This document shows positions 10,041 to 20,739 of a stretch of 64,000 nucleotides of DNA, piece after piece (the stretch's first letter is position 1; each line of letters opens with the position of its first letter). Source of the stretch: an uncultured Chthonomonadales bacterium. Its GTDB lineage: Bacteria; Armatimonadota; Chthonomonadetes; Chthonomonadales; CAJBBX01. Below the pieces are notes generated by a model. It was not told the origin of the DNA, made no database searches, and saw only the letters and a program-made list of their open reading frames with translations. The DNA is taken from positions 81,853 through 145,852 of the forward strand of contig CALLMM010000018.1 in the NCBI GenBank assembly GCA_938005745.1. Reading direction: 5' to 3'. A program made the translations under genes and the position numbers.

Positions 10041-10994
10041 ATGCACCCGTTCGTCCGCCTTCGCTGTCAAGACGCGCGCCGCGCCGCCGTGCTCTGCCTG
10101 CTGCTGTGCGCCTGCCTGACGATCCGGGCGCAGGCGCAGCGCATCACCCTGATCGGAACCGGCGACATCACCCTCTCCCACGGCGTCGCCCGGATCATGC
10201 GGGAGCGCGGAGAGGACTACCCGTTTGCTGCGATCGCCCCGTTCCTGCGTCAGGCGGACATCGCTTTCGGGAACCTGGAGTGCGTGCTGGCGGTCGGGGG
10301 CGAACGTCTGCCCAAGCAGTTCAACTTCCGTGCCCATCCCGACGGGGCGCGGGTCCTGCAGCGCGCCGGCTTCGATATCGTCTCGCTGGCGAACAACCAC
10401 TCCTGGGACTACGGCAAGGAGGGGCTGGCGGAGATGATCGGGCACCTGGAGCGCGCTGGGGTCCGGCAAATCGGAGCCGGGCGCACGCTCTCGGAAGCCC
10501 ACACGCTGCGCGTGATCACCGTGCGGGGCGTGCGCGTCGGGTTCCTCGCCTATCTGGGCATGTTCCCCCCGCTGATCCCGCTGCGCGAAAAGGAGCCGGG
10601 CGTCGCGATGGGCTACCTGCCTCTGGTGCGACGCGACGTGACGGCGGCGCGCAGACAGGTGGACTTTCTGATCGTCTCGCTGCACGCCGGGATCGAGGGC
10701 GCGCCCCGCCGTAGCCCCCGACAGCAGTCCATCGCCCGCACCGCCATTGACGCGGGCGCGGACATGGTGATCGGACACCATCCCCACGTGATTCAGGACT
10801 GGGAGACATATCGGGGCAAGCCGATCTACTACAGTCTGGGCAACTTCCTCTTCCCGACCCGCCCCTCCTATCGCACGGCGATCCTGGTCGCGACGCTGGA
10901 GCGAGGAAAGCCCCCGCGCGCCCGGCTGGTGGAGGTGGAGGTCGCCAACCGGCAGGCGCGGCTGGTTCGCAGCCGGGAAGCCCGGTTTCCCTGA
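10041..10994 (+). CDS. CapA family protein (poly-gamma-glutamate synthesis/metallophosphatase-like), secreted
   Basis: GTGDITLSHGVARIM, FGNLECVLAVGG, SLANNHSWDYG, VIGHHPHVIQDWE; N-terminal signal peptide. Confidence 0.92.
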   Translation: MHPFVRLRCQDARRAAVLCLLLCACLTIRAQAQRITLIGTGDITLSHGVARIMRERGEDYPFAAIAPFLRQADIAFGNLECVLAVGGERLPKQFNFRAHPDGARVLQRAGFDIVSLANNHSWDYGKEGLAEMIGHLERAGVRQIGAGRTLSEAHTLRVITVRGVRVGFLAYLGMFPPLIPLREKEPGVAMGYLPLVRRDVTAARRQVDFLIVSLHAGIEGAPRRSPRQQSIARTAIDAGADMVIGHHPHVIQDWETYRGKPIYYSLGNFLFPTRPSYRTAILVATLERGKPPRARLVEVEVANRQARLVRSREARFP

Positions 10995-11017
10995 CGCCGC
11001 TCTCACGGAGATCTGTT

Positions 11018-11377
11018 ATGAAGATCAGCCCCCATAAGATCATGGTTACGCTTGTCTATCTGCTCTCGCTGGCGATCGTCTACTGGGGCGCGCCGCCTGC
11101 GGACAGAACCTTCAATCTGTGGGTATGGGGGATCGCCGCAGGCGCGCTCCTGGCTTATCTGCTCCGGCTGGAGTATATTCACTGCCCGCGCTGCGGTCGC
11201 GAGACGAGCATCCCGCACCTGCAGCATCCCCCCCTCGTCTGGAGACGCCGGTACATACACTGTCGCTGCAGCGCCATTCTGGACCGCATGAAGGGAGGCG
11301 CGGAGATCGGCTATATGCCGCCCGCCCTTCGCCGTCCGCTGCGCGACCTTATGCGTAAAAAACGCAGACGCCAGTAG
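11018..11377 (+). CDS. Small membrane protein with Cys-rich (CPRC...CRC) segment
   Basis: Two hydrophobic segments followed by YIHCPRCGRETS...RYIHCRCS; good gene context. Confidence 0.65.
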   Translation: MKISPHKIMVTLVYLLSLAIVYWGAPPADRTFNLWVWGIAAGALLAYLLRLEYIHCPRCGRETSIPHLQHPPLVWRRRYIHCRCSAILDRMKGGAEIGYMPPALRRPLRDLMRKKRRRQ

Positions 11378-11464
11378 CGGGATTGTGTGCCAGAATAGAT
11401 AGCGTATCTGCACGGCAGAGCCTTCCTCTCTGCCGCAGCAAGCTTGTCAACGGGAGTATCACCT

Positions 11465-12253
11465 ATGACCACGCAGGAGACCTGGGAGACCGTCGGGCAC
11501 GCCACCCCCGAACAGGTGGAGTTCTACCGCAAGTACGGATACGTAAAGTTCGGGCGCATCTTCACCCGCGAGGAGATGGACGCCCTGCGCGACCATGTGG
11601 ATGAGATGATCGCCGCCCTGCCGGAGGGAAAACGCCCGGAAGAGCTGGACGTGCCGCACTTCAACGATCCCTGGCTGTTCCGCTATCTGAATCATCCGCG
11701 CGTGCTGGATGTGATCGAGGACTTCATCGGTCCCGACATCGTCCTCTGGTCAAGCCACTTTATCGCCAAGCCGAAGGGCGACGGCAAAGCGGTCCCCTGG
11801 CATACGGACGGCTCCTACTGGGGAGACCGGCTTCAGCCGATGAAGGTGATCACGCTGTGGCTGGCGGTGGACGAATCGACGGTGGAGAACGGCTGTATGC
11901 GCGTCATTCCCGGCTCGCATACCGAGGTGGCGCGGGTCGCCGACATGTACGAGCCGGTAGACCTGAAGCGCAACGTCTTCAATTCCCGCATCAAGCAGGA
12001 GTGCATGGACGAATCGCAGGCGGTAGACCTGGAGCTTCAGGTCGGCGAGTGCCACTTCCACGACGCCTGGACGATTCACGGCTCCAACCCCAACTTCTCC
12101 AGCAAACGCCGCTGCGGCTACACCATGCGCTACATGCCCGCCGATGTGGTGCATCAGCCGAAAGAGTGGTCCAGCAGCCATCGAATCTACCTGCTGCGGG
12201 GAGAGGATCGCACCGGCGGACGCAACGTCTACACCCCGATCCCGGAGTATTGA
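11465..12253 (+). CDS. Phytanoyl-CoA dioxygenase family protein
   Basis: WHTDGSYWGD, VENGCMRVIPGSH, CHFHDAWTIHGSNPN motifs. Confidence 0.92.
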   Translation: MTTQETWETVGHATPEQVEFYRKYGYVKFGRIFTREEMDALRDHVDEMIAALPEGKRPEELDVPHFNDPWLFRYLNHPRVLDVIEDFIGPDIVLWSSHFIAKPKGDGKAVPWHTDGSYWGDRLQPMKVITLWLAVDESTVENGCMRVIPGSHTEVARVADMYEPVDLKRNVFNSRIKQECMDESQAVDLELQVGECHFHDAWTIHGSNPNFSSKRRCGYTMRYMPADVVHQPKEWSSSHRIYLLRGEDRTGGRNVYTPIPEY

Positions 12254-12260
12254 GAGTATC

Positions 12261-13397
12261 ATGACCATCGAACAACCGCAGATTCGCTCCCGTCCCGACG
12301 GATGGGGGACGGTGCAGGAGCTTCTGATCGAGGACAGGGTTGCCAGCTACCTGACGGTGGTGGAGCGCACCATGCGGATCGGCGTCTCCACCGTCCGCAT
12401 GGGCGGGATCGGGGGAGTCGGAACCCACGAAGAGCATCGCGGAAAGGGCTACGCGCGCCGCGTCCTGGAGCACAGCGTCCGCTGGATGGCGGAGAACGGC
12501 TACGACTGCTCGACCCTGTTCGGCATCAGTGACTTCTACCACAAGTTCGGATACGCCGCCTGCTTCCCGGAGTGCGTCATCAAGGTCCGCACGCGCGCCG
12601 CAGAGCAGGCTTCGAAGTCGCTCTCCGTTCGCCCCTTTACGCCCGACGACCTGCCGGCGGTGCGCGCCATCTACGACGCGGAGAACGCGCTCCTCACCGG
12701 CGCCATCGTGCGTGGAGAGAGCGCACGATGGCTGACGCAGGGGACCGGCTACGGGCGACAGGCAAAGGGGTTCGTCTTCTGCGATGCGTCGGGCGAGGTC
12801 GCCGCCTACGCCGCCTACGACGCCGCCAGCGACTCCAACCCGATCACCTATGAGGTGGCGGTGGGTGAGGTCGGCGCGCGCAGCCCGGAATACTACTCCG
12901 ACATCGTGCGGTGGGCGGCGGAGCTTGCGATCACCATGCGCGTGGGAGAGATCTCCTTCCAGCTTCCCCCCGACAGCGCGTTCGGAGCCTACCTGACCTT
13001 CTACGGCGCGGAGCAGAGCCTCTCCTACCCGCGCTGCTGGGACGGGATGGGGCGCATCATTCGCCTGAAGCCGTTTCTGGAGGCGACGCTGCCGGAGTGG
13101 ACGCGCCGGGCGCGGGAGGCGAAGCGACTGGAGCCGGGCGCGTCGGCGCGGCTGGTCACCGATCTGGGAGAGGCGACGCTCGTCTGGGACGGCGAGAGCG
13201 TCGCGCTTTCGGAGGAGGAGAACGCCTCGGGGACGGTAACGCTGGGGCAGGATCGGCTGATGCAGGCGGCGATGGGCTATCACGGCGCGGAGACGATCCT
13301 GCTGCTGCCCGGCGTGCAGGCGCAGGGAGACCTTACCCTGTTCCGGACGCTCTTCCCGCGCAGACTGCCCTATATGTGGCGGGCAGACCGCTTCTAA
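12261..13397 (+). CDS. GNAT acetyltransferase, Eis-like with C-terminal sterol-carrier-like domain
   Basis: GIGGVGTHEEHRGKGYARRVLEHSVRWMAENGYDCSTLFGISDFYHKFGY. Confidence 0.82.
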   Translation: MTIEQPQIRSRPDGWGTVQELLIEDRVASYLTVVERTMRIGVSTVRMGGIGGVGTHEEHRGKGYARRVLEHSVRWMAENGYDCSTLFGISDFYHKFGYAACFPECVIKVRTRAAEQASKSLSVRPFTPDDLPAVRAIYDAENALLTGAIVRGESARWLTQGTGYGRQAKGFVFCDASGEVAAYAAYDAASDSNPITYEVAVGEVGARSPEYYSDIVRWAAELAITMRVGEISFQLPPDSAFGAYLTFYGAEQSLSYPRCWDGMGRIIRLKPFLEATLPEWTRRAREAKRLEPGASARLVTDLGEATLVWDGESVALSEEENASGTVTLGQDRLMQAAMGYHGAETILLLPGVQAQGDLTLFRTLFPRRLPYMWRADRF

Positions 13398-13858
13398 CGG
13401 CTTCCTGCGAGGGCGCGGGTCAGGCGCGCGGCGCGCTCCGGTCCAAACCGCATCAACAGCCTGCTGACCTGCTGCTCGTCCATCCGCATCAGCATCTTTT
13501 CAACCAGCGGATCGGGCAGCTTCTCCAGGATCGGCGCGGCTTCCTCCGCCGGCATCTGCTCGTAGATGGAGGCAAGCCGCGCGATCTTTCGCTCCTGCTC
13601 GGGGTCGGGACGCTCCGGCGCAGGGGCGGGCGGGCGCGCGGGCGCAGCCGGAGGCGGCAACGGGGCGGACGGCTTCTCCGGCGCGGCGGCGGATGGCGGT
13701 TCGGCTTTCGCCTCCTCTGTCTCCTTCTTCGGCGCGGCTACCGTCTGCGCCGCCGGAGGCTTCTTCTTTCCGAGCGGTATCACGCCGTAGCGGATCAAGC
13801 CGAAGGCAGCTCCCCCCAGCACGGCGATCACCACCACCAGGATCAACAGGATTCGCAT
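13394..13858 (-). CDS. MotE/MgtE-N-like flagellar-cluster protein
   Basis: N-terminal TM, Pro/Ala-rich linker, C-terminal IYEQMPAEEAAPILEKLPDPLVEKMLMRMDEQQVSRLL; adjacent to flagellar genes. Confidence 0.7.
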   Translation of the reverse strand: MRILLILVVVIAVLGGAAFGLIRYGVIPLGKKKPPAAQTVAAPKKETEEAKAEPPSAAAPEKPSAPLPPPAAPARPPAPAPERPDPEQERKIARLASIYEQMPAEEAAPILEKLPDPLVEKMLMRMDEQQVSRLLMRFGPERAARLTRALAGSR

Positions 13859-13861
13859 GAT

Positions 13862-14494
13862 CTATCGCTGCTCCAACAGCGCCTTCACCTTGCGGACGTA
13901 GTTTTCGGTCTCACGGTAGGGCGGAATGCCGCCATACTTTCGGACGGCGCCGGTTCCCGCGTTGTACGCCGCCAGCGTCAACTCCAGATTCCCCTCGAAT
14001 ATCCGGAGCTTTTCGGCAAGCTGGCGCGCTCCTCCCATGATGTTCTCCTCGATGTCGAAGGGGTCCTTGATCCCGTAGGCGCGCACCTCCTCCGGCATCA
14101 GCTGCATCAGCCCCATCGCGCCCTTGTGCGAAACGGTGCGCGGGTTGCCGTTCGACTCGACCTTGATCACGGCGCGGATCAGATTCGGATCGAGATTGTA
14201 CATCTGGCTGTAGCGGGCGATGGCGGATTCGATCTCCGGAGAGAACTGGAACGGGATCGGGCGCAGCTGCGCGACGCCGGTCGCCTCCGCCAGCGCGACA
14301 TCGAACGGCTTCGCCAGCATGGTCGGCGCGGCGCGTCCGGGAATAGACGGAGGGACGGAGCCGACCGGCATACGACCGCCTGCCGCCGCTCGAAAGCCTT
14401 CCGTCTGAGTCTGGACGGCGAACGGTTTCGGGGTCAACTCCTCGATGCGCGCCTCGATCTCCGCAATGCGCGCCATCACTCTCTCGATGCTCAT
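13862..14494 (-). CDS. Lytic transglycosylase (SLT domain)
   Basis: IRAVIKVESNGNPRTVSHKGAMGLMQLMPEEVRAYGIKDPFDIEENI...AYNAGTGAVRKYGGIPPYRETENYVRKV. Confidence 0.93.
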   Translation of the reverse strand: MSIERVMARIAEIEARIEELTPKPFAVQTQTEGFRAAAGGRMPVGSVPPSIPGRAAPTMLAKPFDVALAEATGVAQLRPIPFQFSPEIESAIARYSQMYNLDPNLIRAVIKVESNGNPRTVSHKGAMGLMQLMPEEVRAYGIKDPFDIEENIMGGARQLAEKLRIFEGNLELTLAAYNAGTGAVRKYGGIPPYRETENYVRKVKALLEQR

Positions 14495-14523
14495 GGTAAT
14501 AAAAGCCTCCCTCCGGCGCGGTC

Positions 14524-14958
14524 TCAGGCGGCGCGCCGGGAGTGCCGCTGGCTCGCCAGCTCATCCAGCATATTCTGCTCCGCCAGTCGTGTCTCGGCGA
14601 CGTAGTTCTCAAAGGCGCGTTCGCGCAGACGCTCCACGCTCTCCCGCGCCCTTCTCGCCTCCACCAGCGCGCTCCGCGCATCCTCCAGCCGGGCGGCGAT
14701 CCCCTCGCGTTGACGCTCCTCGCCGGCAATGCGGGCTTTGATGGCGTCTATGTAACGCTCGCGGTTGGTGAAGTAGTCCACGCTCCAGCGTCCCGGACCC
14801 GCGCTCAGGATGCGCGCCTGCTCCCGCCGGTACCGCGCCAGCCGCTCATCACAGGCGTTCAGTTCCGCCTGCACCGCCGCAAACGCCTGCAGGCGCAGCT
14901 GCTCCAGCGCCGCCCGGTATTTCAGCACCGGCTCCAGTTTGAAGCGAAAGCGTTTCAT
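14524..14958 (-). CDS. fliJ: Flagellar export protein FliJ-like
   Basis: KRFRFKLEPVLKYRAALEQLRLQAFAAVQAEL coiled coil; directly downstream of fliI. Confidence 0.85.
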   Translation of the reverse strand: MKRFRFKLEPVLKYRAALEQLRLQAFAAVQAELNACDERLARYRREQARILSAGPGRWSVDYFTNRERYIDAIKARIAGEERQREGIAARLEDARSALVEARRARESVERLRERAFENYVAETRLAEQNMLDELASQRHSRRAA

Positions 14959-15005
14959 AGCACTTCACCCTGTCATCCTGAAAGCAGCCGTCTCCACGCC
15001 GCAGG

Positions 15006-16349
15006 CTATCCCTGAAACAGGCTCACAAGCTGCCGCCGGGTGGCGGCAAAGTCGCTCTTCTCGTCGGAACGCTGGCACAGAAAGGCGCGGATCGCCTCGA
15101 TAAACTGTCGGGCGCGGTCTATGCGGGGATTGCTCCCCCCGACATAGGCTCCGATGTTGATCAGGTCTTCCGCCTCCTGATAGGCGGCAAGCAGCGAACG
15201 AAGCTCTCCCGCCGCGCTGCGATGGGTCGAGTCGGTGATGGCGGGCATGACGCGGGAGACGCTCTGCAGGACATCAATCGCGGGATAGTGGTTTCGTTGC
15301 GCCAGGGCGCGGGAGAGCACAACATGCCCGTCCAGAATACCGCGCGCGGCGTCGGCGACCGGCTCGTTCATATCGTCGCCCTCCACCAGCACCGTGTAGA
15401 GTCCCGTAATGCTGCCCTGCTCGCCCATTCCAGCGCGCTCCATCAGGCGGGGAAGCAGGGCGAAGACCGAGGGGGTATAGCCGCGTGTTGTGGGCGGCTC
15501 GCCGATCGCCAGTCCGACCTCCCGCTGCGCCATCGCCAGCCGGGTCACCGAGTCCATCATCAGCATGACGTGCCTGCCCTGATCGCGGAAGTACTCCGCC
15601 ATGGCGGTGGCGACCAGCGCCGCCTTGATCCGCACCAGCGAGGGCTGATCGGAGGTCGCCACCACCACCACCGAGCGGCGCAGCCCCTCCTCTCCCAGCG
15701 ACTCCTCGATAAAGTCGCGCACCTCGCGCCCCCGCTCCCCGGTCAGCGCGATCACATTGACATCCGCCTGCGTGTTGCGGGCGATCATGCCCATCAGGGT
15801 GCTCTTGCCGACGCCCGACCCGGCGAAGATGCCGATGCGCTGCCCCTTGCCGATGGTCAGGCAGCCGTCCAGGGCACGCACTCCCAGCGGCAGCGGCGAT
15901 GTGATCCGGGCGCGTTTGAGCGAATCGGGCGGCGAGGCGTTCACCGGGTACTCCCGCTGAACCTCCAGCGGTCCCCGATCGTCCATCGGCTGTCCCAGCC
16001 CGTCCAGCACGCGCCCGAGCAGCCCCTCGCCGACCGGAACGTGCTGCGACTTGCGGGTGGCGACCACCTCGCTGCCGGGTTTGATGCCCTCCATGCTCCC
16101 CAGCACCATCAGCAGTACGCGCCTCTCCCGAAAACCGACCACCTCCGCCATCACGGGGGGCGTCCGGCGGTCCGGGTAGATCAGGCAGATCTCGCCGAGC
16201 ATGGCGCTCGGTCCCTGCGACTCGATCACCATCCCGATCACCTGCACCACTCGACCGTTGATCTTGACCGGATCGAGCCGGCTCACGCGCTCGCGATAGA
16301 GGGTCAGGTCCAGCGAGGGCGGTCCCTCCTCGGAGTAGAGCAATGGCAT
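15006..16349 (-). CDS. fliI: Flagellum-specific ATP synthase FliI
   Basis: [75 protein letters not shown]. Confidence 0.97.
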   Translation of the reverse strand: MPLLYSEEGPPSLDLTLYRERVSRLDPVKINGRVVQVIGMVIESQGPSAMLGEICLIYPDRRTPPVMAEVVGFRERRVLLMVLGSMEGIKPGSEVVATRKSQHVPVGEGLLGRVLDGLGQPMDDRGPLEVQREYPVNASPPDSLKRARITSPLPLGVRALDGCLTIGKGQRIGIFAGSGVGKSTLMGMIARNTQADVNVIALTGERGREVRDFIEESLGEEGLRRSVVVVATSDQPSLVRIKAALVATAMAEYFRDQGRHVMLMMDSVTRLAMAQREVGLAIGEPPTTRGYTPSVFALLPRLMERAGMGEQGSITGLYTVLVEGDDMNEPVADAARGILDGHVVLSRALAQRNHYPAIDVLQSVSRVMPAITDSTHRSAAGELRSLLAAYQEAEDLINIGAYVGGSNPRIDRARQFIEAIRAFLCQRSDEKSDFAATRRQLVSLFQG

Positions 16350-16351
16350 GG

Positions 16352-17047
16352 CTACGCCGCCTCCCGCAGCGTCTGCAGCACCGTCCGCCCAATCTCCTCC
16401 AGCTGCGTCTCCACGCGGGCGTCTATGGTTCCAGCTCCGGTCTCCACGACGCAGCCGCCGGGCGACACGCGGCGGTCTTCGATGATCTCCAGCCTCTCCA
16501 CGCCGTCTACCAGGCTCAGCAGGCTCTCCCGCGACTGACGCAGATGATCCAGGTCCTGCGCGTTGACCCGAATACGCACGCTGGTGGAATCCACCACGCG
16601 GCGCAGGGCGTTACGAACCGTCGAGACCGCAACATCGCGATTGATCTGCGCCTCGTCCTTGACCACCTTCTGCGCGATCTCCAGCACAAAGGCGATGATC
16701 TGCATCTCGGCTTCCTGCCAGATGCGCCGCCGCTCCTGCTCGATCAGCGCGATCAGCCCTTCGACCTCCGCGCGATACCGTGCGCGCTCCTCCTCCAGAT
16801 GCCGGTGCGCCGCCGACAGCCCTTCGGCGTACCCCTGCTCATATCCGGAGCGGCTGCCCTCGGTGCGCGCCTTCTCCGCATAGGCATCTGCCTGCTGCAC
16901 CGCCTCGAGAATGATCCGCTGCGCCTCCTGCGCGGCTTCCGCACGCAGAACCTGCACCTCGATCGGCTCCTCCTCATCGGTCATCAGCCGTCTGCGCTCT
17001 TCGGCGGCGACCTGCTGAATATCCTGAAATATGGCTGGCTTTCCCAT
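16352..17047 (-). CDS. fliH: Flagellar assembly protein FliH-like
   Basis: Position between fliG and fliI; C-terminus with [15 protein letters not shown]...[24 protein letters not shown]. Confidence 0.85.
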   Translation of the reverse strand: MGKPAIFQDIQQVAAEERRRLMTDEEEPIEVQVLRAEAAQEAQRIILEAVQQADAYAEKARTEGSRSGYEQGYAEGLSAAHRHLEEERARYRAEVEGLIALIEQERRRIWQEAEMQIIAFVLEIAQKVVKDEAQINRDVAVSTVRNALRRVVDSTSVRIRVNAQDLDHLRQSRESLLSLVDGVERLEIIEDRRVSPGGCVVETGAGTIDARVETQLEEIGRTVLQTLREAA

Positions 17048-17078
17048 CGCGTTCGCCCCCTCGCCCGCCGGCAGCGGC

Positions 17079-18089
17079 TCAGACGATAATCTCTTCGCCG
17101 CCGCCGCGTGCGATCACGATCTCGCCGCTCTCCTCCAGCCGGCGAATGATGGCGACAATCCGCTGCTGCGACTCTTCGACGGCGCGCAGGCGCACCGGAC
17201 CCATAAACTCGATCTCCTCTTTGAGCATCGAGGCGGCGCGCTCGGACATATTTTTGAAGATGCGGTTCTGCACCTCTTCGTTGATGCCTTTGAGCGCGAG
17301 GGCAAGCTCCTTGGTATCCACCTCGCGCAGCACCTTCTGAATGGCGGCGTCGTCCAGCAGCGTGATGTCCTCGAAGACGAACATCAGCTTCTTCACCTCG
17401 TCCGCCAGTTCGGGATTGTTCTCGGAGAGGGTCTCCAGGATCATCTTCTCCGTCTGCCGATCCACGCAGTTGATCACATCCACCAGCGACCGGACTCCGC
17501 CGACCGCCGTAAACTTCTGGGAGACGATGGAGGAGAGCTTCTGTTCGAGCACCCGCTCAATCTCCCGGATCACCTCCGGGGGGGTTCGGTCCATGATCGC
17601 AATGCGGCGGGCGACCTCAGCGCGCGCCTCCGACGGCAGTCCCGACAGCACCGCCGCCGCCTGCTGTGGCTGCAGATGCGCCAGGATCAGCGCAATGGTC
17701 TGAGGATGCTCATCCTGAATGTAGGAGATCAACTGGGCGGGATCGGCTTTCTTCACAAAGTCGAAGGGAAGCACCTGCAGCGCCTGGATCACGCGCCCGA
17801 TGATGCCGTTGGCGCGCTCCTGCCCGAACGCCGCCTCCAGGAGCCGCTTGGCATGGTCAATGCCGCCCTCCGAGATTACCTCCTGCGCCAGGCACATATC
17901 GTGAAACTCGGCGATGACGGCGCTGCGTTCGGTATGCGTGATCTTACCCAGACGGGCGATCTCCAGCGAGAGGAGTTCGACATCCTCCTCGCTCAGGAAC
18001 TTGAACAGCTGCCCGGTAACGTCCGGTCCCAGCGCGATCAGCAGCACCGCCGCCTTCTGTCGGTTATTGAGGGTAGGGGTTCGAGCCAC
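17079..18089 (-). CDS. fliG: Flagellar motor switch protein FliG
   Basis: QKAAVLLIALGPDVTGQLFKFLSEEDVELLSLEIARL, EHPQTIALILAHLQP, MSERAASMLKEEIEFMGPVRLRAVEESQQRIV. Confidence 0.97.
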   Translation of the reverse strand: MARTPTLNNRQKAAVLLIALGPDVTGQLFKFLSEEDVELLSLEIARLGKITHTERSAVIAEFHDMCLAQEVISEGGIDHAKRLLEAAFGQERANGIIGRVIQALQVLPFDFVKKADPAQLISYIQDEHPQTIALILAHLQPQQAAAVLSGLPSEARAEVARRIAIMDRTPPEVIREIERVLEQKLSSIVSQKFTAVGGVRSLVDVINCVDRQTEKMILETLSENNPELADEVKKLMFVFEDITLLDDAAIQKVLREVDTKELALALKGINEEVQNRIFKNMSERAASMLKEEIEFMGPVRLRAVEESQQRIVAIIRRLEESGEIVIARGGGEEIIV

Positions 18090-18102
18090 CGTCCGCTCCC
18101 TT

Positions 18103-19821
18103 CTATCCTTTGCCTTTGTCTTCGAGTATCCAGCTCTTCACCAGCATCGCCACGGTCTCGGGCTTGGAGCGCGCCAGATGGACGATGCTCTCCAGGTTGG
18201 CGTCGAACGCCTCCTGAATGATCTCGTACTCGCGCCGCTGCTGTCTGAGGAGAACGCCCTCCGGCGACATATCCTCCTCATCCTCCTGTGTTCCGGAATC
18301 GGCTCCCGCCTCTGCGGATCCGCCGACGGTGATGTCGAGCATGCCGCCGCCGGCGCCGGCTCCCGCCAGAGCCGGTTTGCGCTCGCCCGCCAGCAGACCG
18401 GCGCGGGCGTTGACCACCGCCTCTTTTGGCAGCGGCGCGCGCCGCAGGCTGCGCGCTAGAATGAACAGCATCAGCATCATCACCGCCAGCGGCACGCCGT
18501 ATCCAAGCCACTGGTTGATCCGCTCCGCCGACGCGGAAGCCGCCGCCGCGCGCTTCTCCTCCTCCCGTGCCGTCCTGTCGAAGGTAACGGTCTGAACGGA
18601 GACGCGGCGCGCGCTGGCGGGGTCGGCGGGATTGGCGCCGATGTAGTTTTCGATGTTGCGCTGAATGGCGGCGACGGTCTCTGCGGGGATGGACTTGTCC
18701 AGCATCACCGAGACCGCCAGCGACCGAACCTCGCCCGGCGTTTTGATGGTGCGCGTCTCGGTAACGCCGTTATCCAGCGTTACGTTGGTGCGCTCGCTGC
18801 GATAGCGTCCCGCGCCGCCGGAGAGGGCGTTTGGGCTTCCCGCCTGCACCGTGCCGGGACTGACCGGACCGCCGGGCGTCGCGTTGGACGACATGCCGAC
18901 CGGCTGACGCGCGGAAGCCGGCGCGCCGCCCGCCCCGGTAACATCCTCCGTCTGCGTCTCGCGGGTGCGCGGAACCCCGGCGGTAAACTCGCGCTTCTCC
19001 TCCTGCTGCGTGTCCAGGTTCAGCTCCGCCTGCACGATCACCGACGATTTGCCCGGTCCCACCACCTCGATAATCTGCTGCTGTATCTCGCGGGCGCGCG
19101 CCTCTTTGTAGGCGCGCTCCTGCGCGTACCGCTCTTCGGTTCCGACAGCGCCACCGCCCTGCTGCGCGCCGTCCCAGAGCATGTTGCTCTCCCCGTCCAC
19201 CATTGTGATGTTGCGGGTGGTGAGTCCGGGGTAGGCACGCGCCACGAGATTGGCAATGGCGCGGGTGTTGGCTTTCGACAGTTCGCGTCCCGGCTTCAGA
19301 TGGACGATGACGCTGGCGGAAGGCTCGGTCTGTTCGGTGATGAAGGGCGACTCCCGCCCGACCGCATATTTGACGTTGGCGGACGCCACCTGATCGAGCG
19401 CCTCGATGGCGTTCTCCATCTCGCCCTCTACCGCGCGCTTGATGGTCTGCTCCTCCATCGCCTGCGTCTGTCCGAACGGAGCCTTATCGAGCAGCCCGTA
19501 GCCCAGGGAGCCGGAGTTCATCAGCCCGGCGGCGGACAGCCCCATCTGCAGCTCCGGGCGCATCTGCTGCGGAACCAGAAAGGTGCGTCCGTCCTGCCCG
19601 ATCTGATAGGGAACCTTTCGGTCCTTGAGGAAGTTCATAATCCCCTGAGAGTCTGCCGGGGAGGCGTTGGAGATCAGGGGGACATACTCCGGAGTGCGCG
19701 CCCAGAAGAGGAACCCGACCAGCACGACCAGCGCGCCCGCCACCGCCGCAACCAGCATCAGGCGGTTCGGAGCGCTGATATGCGACCATAACTCGCGTAG
19801 ACGATCCAGTGTGTCACGCAT
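18103..19821 (-). CDS. fliF: Flagellar MS-ring protein FliF
   Basis: YVPLISNASPADSQGIMNFLKDRKVPYQIGQDGRTFLVP, ASVIVHLKPGRELSKANTRAIANLVARAYPGLTTRNITMVDG. Confidence 0.96.
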   Translation of the reverse strand: MRDTLDRLRELWSHISAPNRLMLVAAVAGALVVLVGFLFWARTPEYVPLISNASPADSQGIMNFLKDRKVPYQIGQDGRTFLVPQQMRPELQMGLSAAGLMNSGSLGYGLLDKAPFGQTQAMEEQTIKRAVEGEMENAIEALDQVASANVKYAVGRESPFITEQTEPSASVIVHLKPGRELSKANTRAIANLVARAYPGLTTRNITMVDGESNMLWDGAQQGGGAVGTEERYAQERAYKEARAREIQQQIIEVVGPGKSSVIVQAELNLDTQQEEKREFTAGVPRTRETQTEDVTGAGGAPASARQPVGMSSNATPGGPVSPGTVQAGSPNALSGGAGRYRSERTNVTLDNGVTETRTIKTPGEVRSLAVSVMLDKSIPAETVAAIQRNIENYIGANPADPASARRVSVQTVTFDRTAREEEKRAAAASASAERINQWLGYGVPLAVMMLMLFILARSLRRAPLPKEAVVNARAGLLAGERKPALAGAGAGGGMLDITVGGSAEAGADSGTQEDEEDMSPEGVLLRQQRREYEIIQEAFDANLESIVHLARSKPETVAMLVKSWILEDKGKG

Positions 19822-19923
19822 CGAAGTTCACCTCGTGACGTTCGAAGAGAGGTGCGGCTCAGAGGCGCAGAGCGCCCCTTGGTGAGGAGCGAGGAACGCC
19901 CCTCAGAGCGGCGGACGGCTGCA

Positions 19924-20241
19924 TCAGACCTGCATCCGCATGATCTCCTGGTACGCCTCCACCAGACGATTGCGAACCTGCATGGTGAGAGCCATCGCCG
20001 TGCTCGCCTGCTCCATCGCGATCATCACCTGATGGATATCAATCTGCTCGCCGGTAGCAAAGCGCCGCACGGTCTCTCCGGCATTCTGCTGCAGCGCGCT
20101 CACCCCGCTGACCGCCTGCACCAGCATCTCGCCGAAGGAGGGACCGCCCTCCGTTTCGCGCGGGTCGAGGCGCTCCAGCGCGCCGGTCTGCAGTCCGAAG
20201 ACCGGACCCGTTTCACGGGGATCCAAAGAGCCGATGGACAT
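19924..20241 (-). CDS. fliE: Flagellar hook-basal body protein FliE
   Basis: VMIAMEQASTAMALTMQVRNRLVEAYQEIMRMQV C-terminus. Confidence 0.93.
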   Translation of the reverse strand: MSIGSLDPRETGPVFGLQTGALERLDPRETEGGPSFGEMLVQAVSGVSALQQNAGETVRRFATGEQIDIHQVMIAMEQASTAMALTMQVRNRLVEAYQEIMRMQV

Positions 20242-20245
20242 CTAT

Positions 20246-20692
20246 CTATACCCTCCCGATCTCCAGAGCCTTCTGCTGCATCTGTTTGGCGGAGTTGAGC
20301 GCGTTGACGTTGGCTTCGTAGGCGCGGGTGGCGGTCATCAGGTCCACCATCTCGATCACCGGCTCGATGTTGGGCATCAGCACGTAGCCGGTGGCGGGAT
20401 CGGCGTCCGGGTGACCGGGATTGTAGACCCGCTTGAAGTCGCTGAAATCCGGCTCGATCGCTGCGACTCGCACGCCGCCCGTGCCGCCGGCGCGCCCCGC
20501 CGTCTGCAGCAGGGAGGCGAAGCTCTGCGGCGCATCCGCCGACTCGAAGACGACCTGCCGCCGCCGGTAGGGGGTTCCCTCCGGCGTGCGGGTGGCGTTG
20601 ACGTTTGCCAGATTGCTGCTGATCACATCCATCCGCACGCGCTCGGCGGTCAAGCCGGAGGCGCTGATCTCAAAACTGCGTGTAATGCTCAT
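20246..20692 (-). CDS. flgC: Flagellar basal-body rod protein FlgC
   Basis: FEISASGLTAERVRMDVISSNLANVNATRTPEGTPYRRRQVVFE. Confidence 0.96.
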   Translation of the reverse strand: MSITRSFEISASGLTAERVRMDVISSNLANVNATRTPEGTPYRRRQVVFESADAPQSFASLLQTAGRAGGTGGVRVAAIEPDFSDFKRVYNPGHPDADPATGYVLMPNIEPVIEMVDLMTATRAYEANVNALNSAKQMQQKALEIGRV

Positions 20693-20739
20693 AGGAGGTG
20701 TCCTGCGGCGGTTCAGACTTCGCGGCGGCGCCGCGCGTC